Assembly (NCBI GenBank): GCA_034440615.1
Contig: JAOTOM010005104.1
Coordinates: 682,001-746,000, forward strand
Source: Ashinkailepas kermadecensis
Lineage: Eukaryota > Arthropoda > Thecostraca > Neolepadidae
Direction: 5' to 3'
DNA: 64,000 nt
The position numbers and the translations under genes were made by a program. Of the stretch, positions 45,678 through 55,489 are shown one piece after another. Numbering within the stretch: position 1 is the first letter of the stretch; each line of letters opens with the position of its first letter. The notes below the pieces were generated by a model. It saw only the letters and a list, made by a program, of their open reading frames with translations, had not been told where the DNA came from and did not search any database.

Positions 45678-46573
45678 CTCTGTCTCTGTCTCTGTCTCTG
45701 TCTCTGTCTCTGTCTCTGTCTCTGTCTCTGTCTCTGTCTCTGTCTCTGTCTCTGTCTCTGTATCTGTATCTGTATATATCTCTCCTTCTGTCTCTGTCTC
45801 TGCCTCTGTATCTGTCTCTGTCTCTGTCTCTGTCTCTGTCTCTGTCTCTGTCTCTGTCTCTGTCTCTGTCTCTGTCTCTGTCTCTGTCTATGTCTCTGTC
45901 TCTGTCTCTGTATCTGTCTCTGTCTCTGTCTCTGTATCTGTCTCTGTCTCTGTCTCTGTCTCTGTCTCTGTCTCTGTCTCTGTTTCTGTCTCTGTCTCTG
46001 ACCCACTGGGGTTGACGCGCCCTAAAACCCCAATAATCAGCACGTCTCTGTCTCTGTCTCTGTCTCTGTCTCTGTCTCTGTCTCTGTCTCTGTCTCTGTC
46101 TCTGTCTTTGTCGCTGCCTCTGTCTCTGTCTCTGTCCCTGTCTCTGTCTCTGTCTCTGTCTCTGTCTCTGTCTCTGTCTCTGTCTCTGTCTCTGTCTCTG
46201 TCTCTGTCTCTGTCTCTGTCTTTGTCGCGCCTCTGTCTGTCTCTGTCCCTGTCTCTGTCTCTGTCTCTGTCTCTGTCTCTGTCTCTGTCTCTGTCTCTGT
46301 CTCTGTCTCTGTTTCTGTCTCTGTCTCTGTATCTGTATCTGTCTCTGTCTCTGTCTCTGTATCTGTCTCTGTCTCTGTCTCTGTCTCTGTCTCTGTCTCT
46401 GTCTCTATCTCTATTTCTATATCTATCTCTGTCTCTGTCTTTGTCTCTGTTTCTGTATCTGACTCTGTATCTGTCTCTGACTCTGACTCTGACTCTGTCT
46501 CTGCTTGTGTCTCTGTCTCTTCCGCTGTATCTGTCTCTGACTCTGTCTCCGTCTCTCTGTCTCTCTGTCTCTC
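45678..46573. repeat. (TCTCTG)n hexanucleotide satellite, ~0.9 kb
   Basis: About 140 units of TCTCTG with scattered variants (TATCTG, TTTCTG, CCTCTG), interrupted once at about 46001-46043. The 3' end is more degraded (GACTCTGACTCTG). No stops occur on either strand, so frames of 100-330 codons (LSLSLS, SVSVSV, RQRQRQ) are by-products. Confidence 0.97.
46001..46043 (+). mobile_element. SINE 3'-tail fragment inside the hexanucleotide satellite
   Basis: The interruption reads GGGGTTGACGCGCCCTAAAA, then CCCCAATAATCA. It resembles the 3' end of the SINE tail insertions at 48136 (GTTGATGCGCCCAAAACCC) and 49729. The array continues on both sides, so a target-site duplication cannot be distinguished from array units. 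Consistent with a 5'-truncated insertion. Confidence 0.6.
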
Positions 46574-46574
46574 T

Positions 46575-47259
46575 CGCTCTCGCTGTGGTTCTAGTCGGTG
46601 CTACATTGAGATCAAGAGGACTACAGCAGTAATGGAGTTATGCGGGCATAAGGCACTTGTGAGGGGCGCTGGACGTGCCAGATAAAGAGGCGGGGCATGG
46701 CGGCTTACATGCTGTAATCACAGAATCCGACAGCGAGTCGCGACATAACACCCATGGGACGACCCTATTTGCGCTCTCTTGGCAGCCCGTAAAGACATGC
46801 ACCCTATTGCGTCTGGTGCTCGGTGAACTGCGGGAAGCTCCGAAATCAGCAAACCTTTTTTTTCAAATTGCGAACAGAACACAACTCGGCGTAGTGCCAT
46901 GGAACCTGAGGCACTTACTCGATATTCGGCAGAAGAATCCGATTGTTGAAGTGGTGCCGCTAATTTTGGCCTACGTCATTTGATGTACCATTATATTTAG
47001 CCAAAATTGGCTGTAATCTGACCGAAATGGCGCTCGTCCACCGAATACGGCATACGTATCTCAAACGCAATTGCACTATACTGCATTGTTGAATTATGAT
47101 ATGATAATTATGATATGAATTATGCTGTATCTCGGCCCCGTTTGTCCCACATTCTTCCCGCTCAGTTTATGTCACATGCAAATGCTTAGCGCAGTACACT
47201 ACATCGAACTGGCATTATCAGCAGAGTCTTCCGACATCGAGGCACGCAGGTTGCGTGTC
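46575..47259. other. Unassigned DNA
   Basis: A 102-codon plus-strand frame (46675-46983) is the longest; I recognise nothing in it. ATTATGATATGA repeats lie near 47092-47118. Confidence 0.4.
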
Positions 47260-47769
47260 ATGACGACATAGCCACATGACCGGCAGGTGACTGGCTGGCT
47301 GGCGCCTAGTCGGTGCCGACTGGACCGGCACCAGTTATGTTGTCATGACGACATAGCCACATGACCGGCAGGTGACTGGCTGGCTGGCGCCTGGTCGGTG
47401 CCGACTGGACCGGCACCAGTTATGTTGTCATGACGACATAGCCACATGACCGGCAGGTGACTGGCTGGCTGGCGCCTAGTCGGTGCCGACTGGACCGGCT
47501 CCAGTTATGTTGTCATGACGACATAGCCACATGACCGGCAGGTGACTGGCTGGCTGGCGCCTGGTCGGTGCCGACTGGACCGGCTCCAGTTATGTTGTCA
47601 TGACGACATAGCCACATGACCGGCAGGTGACTGGCTGGCTGGCGCCTAGTCGGTGCCGACTGGACCGGCACCAGTTATGTTGTCATGACGACATAGCCAC
47701 ATGACCGGCAGGTGACTGGCTGGCTGGCGCCTAGTCGGTGCCGACTGGACCGGCACCAGTTATGTTGTA
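47260..47769. repeat. 85-bp tandem repeat, six units
   Basis: Units beginning ATGACGACATAGCCACATGA start at 47260, 47345, 47430, 47515, 47600 and 47685. They contain CTGGCTGGCTGGCGCCT and CGGTGCCGACTGGACCGGC. Only two positions vary: CCTAGTC or CCTGGTC, and GGCACC or GGCTCC. The near-identity indicates recent expansion. Confidence 0.97.
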
Positions 47770-48122
47770 CTATAAAACCTGTTCTTTGAGTAAAGATGTC
47801 ATGCACTTCAAAGAAAATGTTGCCATGAAGCTGTTAGTTCAAAGTAAAATGCCAGATGGAATTCTGAGTGAAGGAATTGGACCTCGAAATGCTGCAGCAG
47901 GAAGCATGTTATTAATTTTCAATCGGGTCGCGGTCAGACCGGGCCGGGCCGGGCCACTCAGATGAACTTCATTCGTATACACATGGGATTAGATTCGCTC
48001 GCTCGTTGGTAATACGGTCTCCTTGCTCAAGGAGTGTTCATCTCCGTTATTCAATGTGACCGACTACGCCTCCTGTTGGCGCACGGACGTCGGTCAGCAG
48101 CAACCAAGCTGTAGTCACCATC
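47770..48122. other. Mixed sequence, possible tRNA-like SINE piece
   Basis: A 75-codon frame (47738-47965) starts inside the last 85-bp unit and has no known domain. At 47986-48055 TCGTTGGTAATACGG and GTGTTCATCTCCG resemble a tRNA D arm and box B, followed by TACGCCTCCTGTTGGCGC, which recalls the second SINE family. The resemblance is weak. Confidence 0.3.
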
Positions 48123-48207
48123 CAGACCGACACATATGGGCGCTGTATAACCAATCAGTTGATGCGCCCAAAACCCAAATAACTAACTAACTAACAGACC
48201 GACACAT
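48123..48207 (+). mobile_element. 59-bp SINE-tail insertion with perfect 13-bp target-site duplication
   Basis: CAGACCGACACAT is at 48123-48135 and 48195-48207. Between them lie 59 bases ending in ATGCGCCCAAAACCCAAATA and (ACTA)n. GGGCGCTGTATAACC matches the end of the Lys-headed SINE (GACGCTATATAACC). It is therefore a strongly 5'-truncated copy of that family, with a tail of ACTA repeats. Confidence 0.92.
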
Positions 48208-48209
48208 GA

Positions 48210-49705
48210 AGTCGCAGTGACTGCACATCCAGCAGTGTATTCAACAACTGCACGTTGAACATCCTGCCATGCAATAATAGTTGTTGTGTTGTAGATAAAT
48301 GCTCGTGACGGAGCTCCGACATTACTCATGAAATGACTGAAGATGTGGCTGTATTTGGTTACTGAGTTAATCTGCAGAGCAGGTGTATGTCTGAACTCAT
48401 TGTTGGTTATGTGTTGCTGTGTGTTCAGTGGCAATTAGTCGTTCTTAGTTTAAAGGGAACTCATGCGCTAAAAGCGAGTGCTTAGCAAATGAGTTGTAAT
48501 TGTATTGTAAATTGTAAATGGTAAATTCTGAATACGTTGCATTTCTACATTGATATTGCATGATCTGTGATTTTGATCAATATTCTTCTTAGTGAGCACA
48601 CGGGTTTGATTCGTTTTGTTTTAATATTCTTCGCAGCTGAATCATTCTCATGCTTTGCTCTCATAACATGCATTTGTACTGGAAGTATTGCGATGAACGT
48701 GGATGTTGATATATCTGAACCCAAGTTATACGAAAATGAATTGAACGCAATGGATCGACGCGTTTTCCAGGCCAACGATGAACACAACATGGTACTTGGG
48801 CAATGACACAATTTCAGCACTGGCTACCAAAGAATAAGACGTAGTATCGGTTTGGCATGTATAATATCAGAGGAGGAACTGGCGCACATGCTCCGACATT
48901 TATTTGGCGAATAAAAGCATGCAGGCGGGAAGCTACTGATACCCAGCAGCCTTAACTGCATACGCGCCGTCACTTTACACGACATTCAGTGGTGCAATGT
49001 CGCGAAGTTGTAGACATGATAAGAATTTTGAAGGCACCGTAGGCATATCTTAATATATTGAAGTTTAGCTTGGCGTTCCCTAAGAATTTTCACGCACGAT
49101 GATGGGCGATGAACACACTTTTGGGTGAATGCTCCCGTTACACTCGTTTATTAATCAACTCGTGAGTGAACTACCTTCGGTGTGTGTCAAAACTCTTAAC
49201 ACACGCCAAAACATACATGAAGTCTCACTACCATATACCAAGATATATTTTTAGGATTTCTCACGTGCTTTCTGATAACCATAATAAGAACAAATATTAG
49301 TCTACATGTGAGCTAACGAACTGGCATCCACCCTGCGCCCACCAGATGAGTGAGCAATTTTCGGAAATATTAAAAACAGCGAAAGGCATGTCTTTGAAAT
49401 ATGTATCAGGTGTTTTGTTTCCCGATCGTGATTTCGTTTTTCTTTCTCAGTCCTTCTACGATGATGCAGGAGTTAGACTGATGGGTCCATCCTCACGCAG
49501 AAAAGACGGAGGTACGGAGTGTTAGACGTGTCATGTTGAGTTTCCTATCGGTGGGGCTCAAATTCATCGAGTGGCACACGATCAAATGGTAGCTTTTCGC
49601 TCATTGGTTGTACATTACCAGACAATAAGCACATGCAACAAAATGTGAAGGAACGGCAGGAGGGCAATTTCGAGGACGGAAAGGGATGCAGACACGGAAG
49701 TGACA
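48210..49705. other. Unassigned DNA
   Basis: A 79-codon frame at 48567-48806 (plus) is overlapped by a minus frame and has no known domain. Nothing else is recognisable. Confidence 0.4.
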
Positions 49706-49710
49706 CCATC

Positions 49711-49777
49711 AGAAAGACATGAATTCCAGTTCAGGCGCCCTTAAGCCCAAATAAACAAAAGAAAGACATAAATTCCA
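49711..49777 (+). mobile_element. 31-bp SINE-tail insertion with 18-bp target-site duplication
   Basis: AGAAAGACATGAATTCCA at 49711-49728 recurs at 49760-49777 with one mismatch (G to A). The 31-bp insert contains AGGCGCCCTTAAGCCCAAAT and AAACAAA, the same 3' tail as the insertion at 48136 (GCGCCCAAAACCCAAAT). It is among the shortest retrotransposed inserts that can still be recognised. Confidence 0.88.
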
Positions 49778-50785
49778 TAGAAAAACAGGGATTCGTAAAA
49801 ATTACGGACTTTCATAGTTTTTTAGTTTGTCGACCGCATGTCCAACGTGCAGAAATGTAAGGTGCGAAGCTTACAGAATGTCCATTGTTCATTCGTCATG
49901 TTTTTCTCTGGATACAAAATGCACGAAGCTTACAACGGCGGGGACAACTGTATCACGTACCCACATGTATTGACTTTATTTTACTCGCACGCGCCAAATT
50001 CATCAGACGCACCGTTTCGGTGCTAAGACCACTTTATAGTATTGTTTGGATTAAAAAGCAACTACACTGACAAAGTACAACGCAAAAGACCAAATTGGCC
50101 AACGAAAATTGCACGGACCCGTAGCCTGACACACTCTGCAGCCGCGGTCTCCGCCAAGTCACCTTGATTGGGGGGATAACAAAGGCGATCTCAAAATCTG
50201 TATTTGTTATAATAAATACAGAAATTACACTAGCGTATCGAGGTTGCATTGTCATCGAAACGTAGTCAGTTTTCATATCTCAGGTAGAGTGAGGCGTTGA
50301 AAAATCTTAACTTGTGGCCGTATTTCAAGAAAACTGAATTCAACTTACCTTTCACTTACAACTTACACATGGTGGGCTCGAGTGGCAGCTGGCCAGAGCT
50401 CTACCCTCAGTGCGACATCATTGGACACGGAAATTGCACCAGAGCGCGCTTCCCACTGAAACAATAAAAAAATCAATGTCTTCTTCATTCTAGGCTGGGT
50501 TTTGTTTGTGAGAGGGAAATTCCTGCTGCTGGACCCCCACCCCCTCTCCCCTAAAATATCGAGAGGTCTCCAACTATGCCCTCCAGCATTACATTATAGA
50601 AATGAAGGCTTGAATATGTTCGCTATGGCAATATGCACGTTTGTCCTGAATCACCTTTACAACTAAAATTATAGGAAATCAAACTCTCGACGTGCGTGTC
50701 AAGCAACTTCGATTTCAAAGCGATGCAATGCGCAGCCATCCAAAACACTCGTTAGTATTTCATGCCGTTTTTATTGGAGCTTCCA
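49778..50785. other. Unassigned DNA
   Basis: No gene-like signal. A C-rich stretch (CCCCCACCCCCTCTCCCC) lies near 50535. Confidence 0.45.
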
Positions 50786-50789
50786 CTAC

Positions 50790-50925
50790 GCGCCAACTCA
50801 GTCTAGGTTATACGGCCAATTGGTCACGCGGATTTGTAGCGGGGCCAAGAAGCGACAGGACGACGCACAACCTTTCGATCGATAGACCAGCGCTCTACCC
50901 CTAGAACCCGATATCTGACGGGCCA
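50790..50925 (-). mobile_element. tRNA-headed SINE, minus strand, diverged
   Basis: The reverse complement reads GGGTTCTAGGGGTAGAGCG, then ATCGAAAGGTTGTG, as in the Val-headed SINE (TCTAGGGGTAAGA...ATCGAAAGGTTGTG). The body has CGCGTGACCAATTGGCCGT and ATAACCTAG, matching CGCGACCAATCGGCGT and ATATAACCTAG. The tail is CTCCAATAAAAA. Box B is damaged (GTGCGTCGTCC). No clear duplication, so the copy is older. Confidence 0.75.
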
Positions 50926-50964
50926 CATACGCCATGCACGACTTCCCAGCTTCTCGACAGTGCC

Positions 50965-52196
50965 TGCATGACGCAGCCGTGGTGCCTGCTCAGTGCAGCT
51001 GTGGTGCCCGTTTGGCGCAGCCGTGGTGCCCGCTCGGTGCGGCAATGGTACCTGCTCGGTGCAGCTGTGGTGCCCGTTTGGCGCAGCCGTGGTGCCCACT
51101 CGGTGCGGCAGTGGTGCTTGCTCGGTGCAGCTGTGGTGACCGTTTGGCGCAGCCGTGGTGCCCGCTCGGTGCGGCAATGGTACCTGCTCGGTGCAGCTGT
51201 GGTGCCCGTTTGGCGCAGCCGTGGTGCCCGCCCGGTGCGGCAATGGTACCTGCTCGGTGCAGCTGTGGTGCCCGTTTGGCGCAGCCGTGGCGCCCACTCG
51301 GTGCGGCAGTGGTGATTGCTCGGTGCAGCTGTGGTGCCCGTTTGGCGCAGCCTTGCCCACTGGTGCGGCAGTGGTGCTTGCTCGTGCAGCTGTGGTGCCC
51401 GTTTGGCGCAGCCGTGGTGCCCGCTCGGTGCGGCAATGGCACCTGCTCGGTGCAGCTGTGGTGCCCGTTTGGCCAGCCGTGGTGCCCACTGGTGCGGCAG
51501 TGGTGCTTGCTCGGTGCAGCTGTGGTGCCCGTTTGGCGCAGCCGTGGTGCCCGCTCTGCGGCAATGGCACCTGCTCGGTGCAGCTGTGGTGCCCGTTTGG
51601 CGCAGCCGTGGTGCCCACTGGTGCGGCAGTGGTGCTTGCTCGTGCAGCTGTGGTGCCCGTTTGGCGCAGCCGTGGTGCCCGCTCGGTGCGGCAGTGGTAC
51701 CTGCTCGGTGCAGCTGTGGTGCCCGTTTGACGCAGCCGTGGTGCCCGCTCGGTGCGGCAATGGTACCTGCTCGGTGCAGCTGTGGTGCCCGTTTGGCGCA
51801 GCCGTGGTACCCACTCGGTGCGGCAGTGGTGCTTGCTCGGTGCAGCTGTGGTGCCCGTTTGGCGCAGCCGTGGTGCCCGCTCGGTGCGGCAGTGGTACCT
51901 GCTCGGTGCAGCTGTGGTGCTCGTTTGGCGCAGCCGTGGTGCCCGCTCGGTGCGGCAATGGTACCTGCTCGGTGCAGCTGTGGTGCCCGTTTGGCGCAGC
52001 CGTGGTGCCCACTCGGTGCGGCAGTGGTGCTTGCTCGGTGCAGCTGTGGTGCCCGTTTGGCGCAGCCGTGGTGCCCGCTCGGTGCGGCAGTGGTACCTGC
52101 TCGGTGCAGCTGTGGTGCACGTTTGGCGCAGCCGTGGTGCCGGCTCGGTGCGGCAGTACCCCTTGGTGCGGCACTGTGCCAGCTTGGTGCGGCACT
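50965..52196. repeat. 66-bp higher-order minisatellite (three 22-bp monomers), about 18 units
   Basis: Each unit has three related 22-mers: GTGCGGCAATGGTACCTGCT..., GTGCAGCTGTGGTGCCCGTT... and GCGCAGCCGTGGTGCCCGCT.... Starts at 51037 and 51103 are 66 bases apart. Several units in the middle (51345-51650) have lost 2-4 bases, which shifts frames. Because 66 is divisible by three, open frames of up to 479 codons run across it on both strands. I treat these as by-products. Confidence 0.95.
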
Positions 52197-52299
52197 TATG
52201 ATTGGGTCGTCTAGATAGTCCAAGCTTTCGGCTCATTTCGCTTTTGTCCCACTTTTGAAACATTTGGAATCATTTTGTGCAGCCAACTCGCTGGGTGCC

Positions 52300-52610
52300 T
52301 CTCACCAAACAGCATTATGTCTCCTCACCAATATGCCCACAGCCCTAGCCACTGCACGGAGGACGCCGTGCTCGATGCTGTGCCGTTCGATCCTTCGACC
52401 GAATCAGCTTCAACACCGATAGAGGCGAACTTTCAACCATCATATCAGCGGATCTGAGTACAGCCTTTGACAGCCTACTGCCTAACGACCACGGTGTACT
52501 CCTTCAAGAACTCCGATGGTACGGCATCGACCCCACCTGGTTTTGCAGTTGCCTGAGTGACCGAAGGCACATGGTGCATTCCACGGCAGATCGACCAAAT
52601 ATATTATAAT
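52300..52610 (+). pseudogene. Reverse transcriptase fragment (motif A region)
   Basis: One frame gives HSPSHCTEDAVLDAV (about 52350), and after a frameshift GELSTIISADLSTAFDSLLP (52427-52490) follows with the catalytic Asp of motif A (ADLSxAFD). Then LLQELRWYGIDPTW and SCLSDRRHMVHS occur, the standard region before motif B. The fragment ends near 52610, so motifs B and C are missing. It is a third kind of non-LTR RT, different from those at 11280 and 34582. Confidence 0.8.
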
Positions 52611-53220
52611 TTTGCACCCACCAAATTTGCGTTTTGACCAAAATTTGCTTGCAGTATAGTCTTAGGCTCTGAACAAGCCTGAATATGTTGCAGCACGATC
52701 CGACTAACGGTTTCGGAATTATAACTTCCGGCAGTTTATTTAGGTCATACAGCAAGGGTATATTTGACGATAGATACCTCATCGATAATGCAAAGAAAAT
52801 GTGACATATTATGCATCTTTAAGTAAAAAATGACTCAAGAATATATATCCGTGATAGAGTATAAACATTTCTCACTTTGACCTCGTGACACCGCGACCTC
52901 GTGACCTAGTGACCTTCTGTGACCCCTAGCCCACTGAAGTTGAAAATAGGACGGCAGAAATAAAAACGAGCGTAATCTGACTGCCAAATGCAATTTTGTA
53001 ACAAAAACGTTTTGCTTTTAAATATCCCATATAGTCATCCGTTCTTCATGGCTTCTTGTGATTTTGCGATGTTCGGAAAGGGCGGAATTCAAGAAAGTTT
53101 TCATCCATTGGACAACTACGGGGGGGGTCGAACAATGAAATAATACGCTATGATATTAAAACGTTTGCTAAACAAAAATGTTCAAAGTTTATTCATGTAA
53201 TTATAATAGTTTAACTTAAT
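52611..53220. other. Unassigned DNA with TGACCTCG repeats
   Basis: GACCTCGTGAC-type repeats (three to four units) lie at 52879-52916. A G-run lies near 53121. No coding signal is visible. Confidence 0.45.
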
Positions 53221-53224
53221 AAAC

Positions 53225-53600
53225 TTCATAACATTTTAGGTCACCAATTACCGATAGGTCATCCATGCGCTTATCTACGGGTAACGACGTAATTTTACTT
53301 CGGAACATCCGGTGGTCTGGTGATCGAAGCATCTGACCATGTTCAACCGTGCTGGCCTCGCAACAAGGAGTACAATGATGCCTCCATTCTACCTGTAGGC
53401 ATGATTTATATGGACGTACAGTCGAATCCTTATTGCAATGCAAACGCACGCGTTCCTGTCACGGTATACATAACGTGTCCCCGAAAACATTTTCACAAGC
53501 TTCCTGTGATTTCATTGTTCAGGTTTTGGGTTCTCCCTGCATATTGCACATTAGTGCACATTAATGCACTGCACTGCACAATACAACAACGATGGGATGG
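53225..53600 (+). repeat. Dispersed repeat, first copy
   Basis: Aligns with 57495-57745 in the same orientation (TCTGACCAT.TTC, ATTTAYATGGACGTAC.TTCGAA, TATTGCA, TGTCACGGT, CCCGRAAACAT, ACAAGCTTCCTGTGA against ACAGCTTTCATGTGA). Its left end (ACGACGTAATTTTACTTCGG) also aligns with 53735-53765 (GGCGTGATTTTACTTCAG). No open frame is shared. Confidence 0.7.
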
Positions 53601-53689
53601 AACAACGAAATAAACGTCAGATGATGAGAATTTGCTTTTTACAACTTACATATCTGTAGCTCTCCATTATAGCTCTTGTAGTTTCCTTT

Positions 53690-53785
53690 ACAATGGTTGT
53701 ACATTTTATGATCACCAATAGTGTCGTGGCTTATTTATGTGCAACGGCGTGATTTTACTTCAGAACATCTGATGATTGCTCACAA
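53690..53785 (+). repeat. Partial further copy of the 53225 repeat (left end)
   Basis: TTTTATGATCACCAATA and GTGATTTTACTTCAGAACATC align to 53240-53320. It stops at CAGTGGCGTC, where a transposon-like end starts. Confidence 0.55.
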
Positions 53786-53860
53786 CCAGTGGCGTCGCCA
53801 CGAAATTCTTCCAGGGGGGCAATATTGATAGGGGGCCTCCTGCTCCCGAAAAGGGGCCTC
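53786..53860 (+). mobile_element. Possible end of a hAT-like element
   Basis: CAGTGGCGTCGCCACGAAAT followed by GGGGGGCAA. CAGTGGCG at a terminus followed by a G-run is known from hAT-type non-autonomous elements in many animals. A similar end in opposite orientation lies at about 56690-56729, and a weaker one starts at 54828 (CCAGTGACGTACC...GGGGGGCAAACG). The required 8-bp duplication is not seen, so pairing is unresolved. Confidence 0.4.
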
Positions 53861-55485
53861 CACTGTGTTAGGACCTCCTATTGCTTTTTTAGGCTCTTAG
53901 TATGGTTCCAGAATGGGGAACATGGCTTCATATTGATGTCTTGTTTGTTCTTGCCATGGTGCATCATTTACGCAAAGCGCAATAGCAAGAATAAATTTTT
54001 TTTCGCTGAGAACTGAGCCATACCAGGGTATAAATAAGCAAACGTGCATAAATACGTCAGTGCCAAAACAAACCAATATCTTTATGCTTTATCGACGAGA
54101 AGAATCTTCCCGCAGGCCTCTAGATTACAGCTGGCTGGTGGGGCTGGTGCTGAACATATCTTAAAGATATCTCCCATTGATCAACCCATTTCTATGTGCA
54201 CCAAGTTTAACTGAATATCGCTAGGTTCATCACTACTGTTAGTCATTCCCATCAGCTTGATCTCATAAACAAGCTTAAACGATCATTTCTCAGTCCTAGG
54301 ACGACAATTTCGCGAAGGTGACAACGAGAAGTGGATTGAATTGGTTTTCTGATCGTCATCTTAGGAATTTATTTATTTTTATAACATTTGGTGCTGGCTG
54401 CAAGGCACTTGGCACAGAAGCTAAAGTCATAAATCCTCGGCGAATAAATTCACGGCAAGAACAAGCATTGCACAACAATGCATCAATGGCAATGCAACAA
54501 TGTAGCAATGACAATGCAACAATGTAACAATGACAATGCACAAATAATGCAAAACCTTCAAATTCCACGCCGTCACGCCCATGGTTTTCACTGTGCTGTA
54601 CCGTTTTGTAAATTATGTCGTTGAGAAGGTATTGAAGCTGGGAAGCTCTAATCATACAGGCTGTAATCACAGAAGACAAGTTTGTAGGAAGAAAATACAT
54701 TTAAAAACGTCATTTCTCCCATTTAATATCTGGCATCGGTGTTGTTTTGTATGCTTGTGAGGGGGAATTTACCCCCTCAATGTTGGCTTTGCTCCATGTG
54801 CGTATGTTTCTGAAAATGATTGGGGGACCAGTGACGTACCTACATTTGCGTCAAGGGGAGGGGGGCAAACGTATTTGGAGGGGTCCACCTACTCAATAAA
54901 AAGTCTTCCGATTTCGACCACTATTTTGTCAAAGGGGACCTTTTATATAAAATAATTAGTGACCAACTAAATTATCCTGTCGAGGGGCCTAATCTACCAC
55001 TATCGTTTCTGATTCGTCGGATTTCAACCCTGGCTCCCCCACCCTGTTCGAATGTATTCTTTTGGTATCCCTTGATAAGTCACCTTGCACTGCTGAAATT
55101 ACACCTACACAGATCAGTTTAAAATGTAAAGTTTACCAATTTCAGACATTCCAGTTGATAGTGCCCGGTCGCCACGACGCCAGCGTTAGTGCATGTGCAC
55201 ACCCATCTTGCGCATTCGGCGCATTCGCCACACTGCGTGCGATGCTACGGATTCTGCTGGGCCTCCTTCGCTTTGCTAATTGCTGCCACATGATAGACTT
55301 GCGCCTTATCTGACGTGATGAAATTATTTGTATGGGCGTTCGCTGCGAAAATTCGATTAATTAAATTCGATCATTAGTTCCCTACTTCCCATATTTTATG
55401 ATGAAGAATGCGGATAACCGCTGAGCTTTGATGCACCTCATATCTTTGATTAAACATGCTTCCAGATTGGCTACCGAACCGAGGC
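53861..55485. other. Unassigned DNA with a small tandem repeat
   Basis: Three 22-bp-spaced copies of CAATGCAACAATGTA(G/A)C lie at 54485-54542. A second hAT-like end may begin at 54828. No gene is recognised. Confidence 0.45.
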
Positions 55486-55489
55486 CCTG

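Noticed and set aside
45678..46573. Telomeric repeat
   Set aside because: TCTCTG is not a known telomere repeat and the tract is interstitial.
45584..46632. 328-codon Ser/Val/Leu-repeat frame and an Arg-Gln-repeat frame
   Set aside because: Both arise from the (TCTCTG)n satellite.
47738..47965. 75-codon frame as a gene
   Set aside because: Starts inside an 85-bp satellite unit and has no known domain.
48567..48806. 79-codon frame as a small gene
   Set aside because: Overlapped by an opposite frame, no domain, no second copy, no expression signal.
50824..52263. Open frames of up to 479 codons (longest in the window)
   Set aside because: They run across the 66-bp array on both strands in several frames at once; repeat by-product and not a gene.
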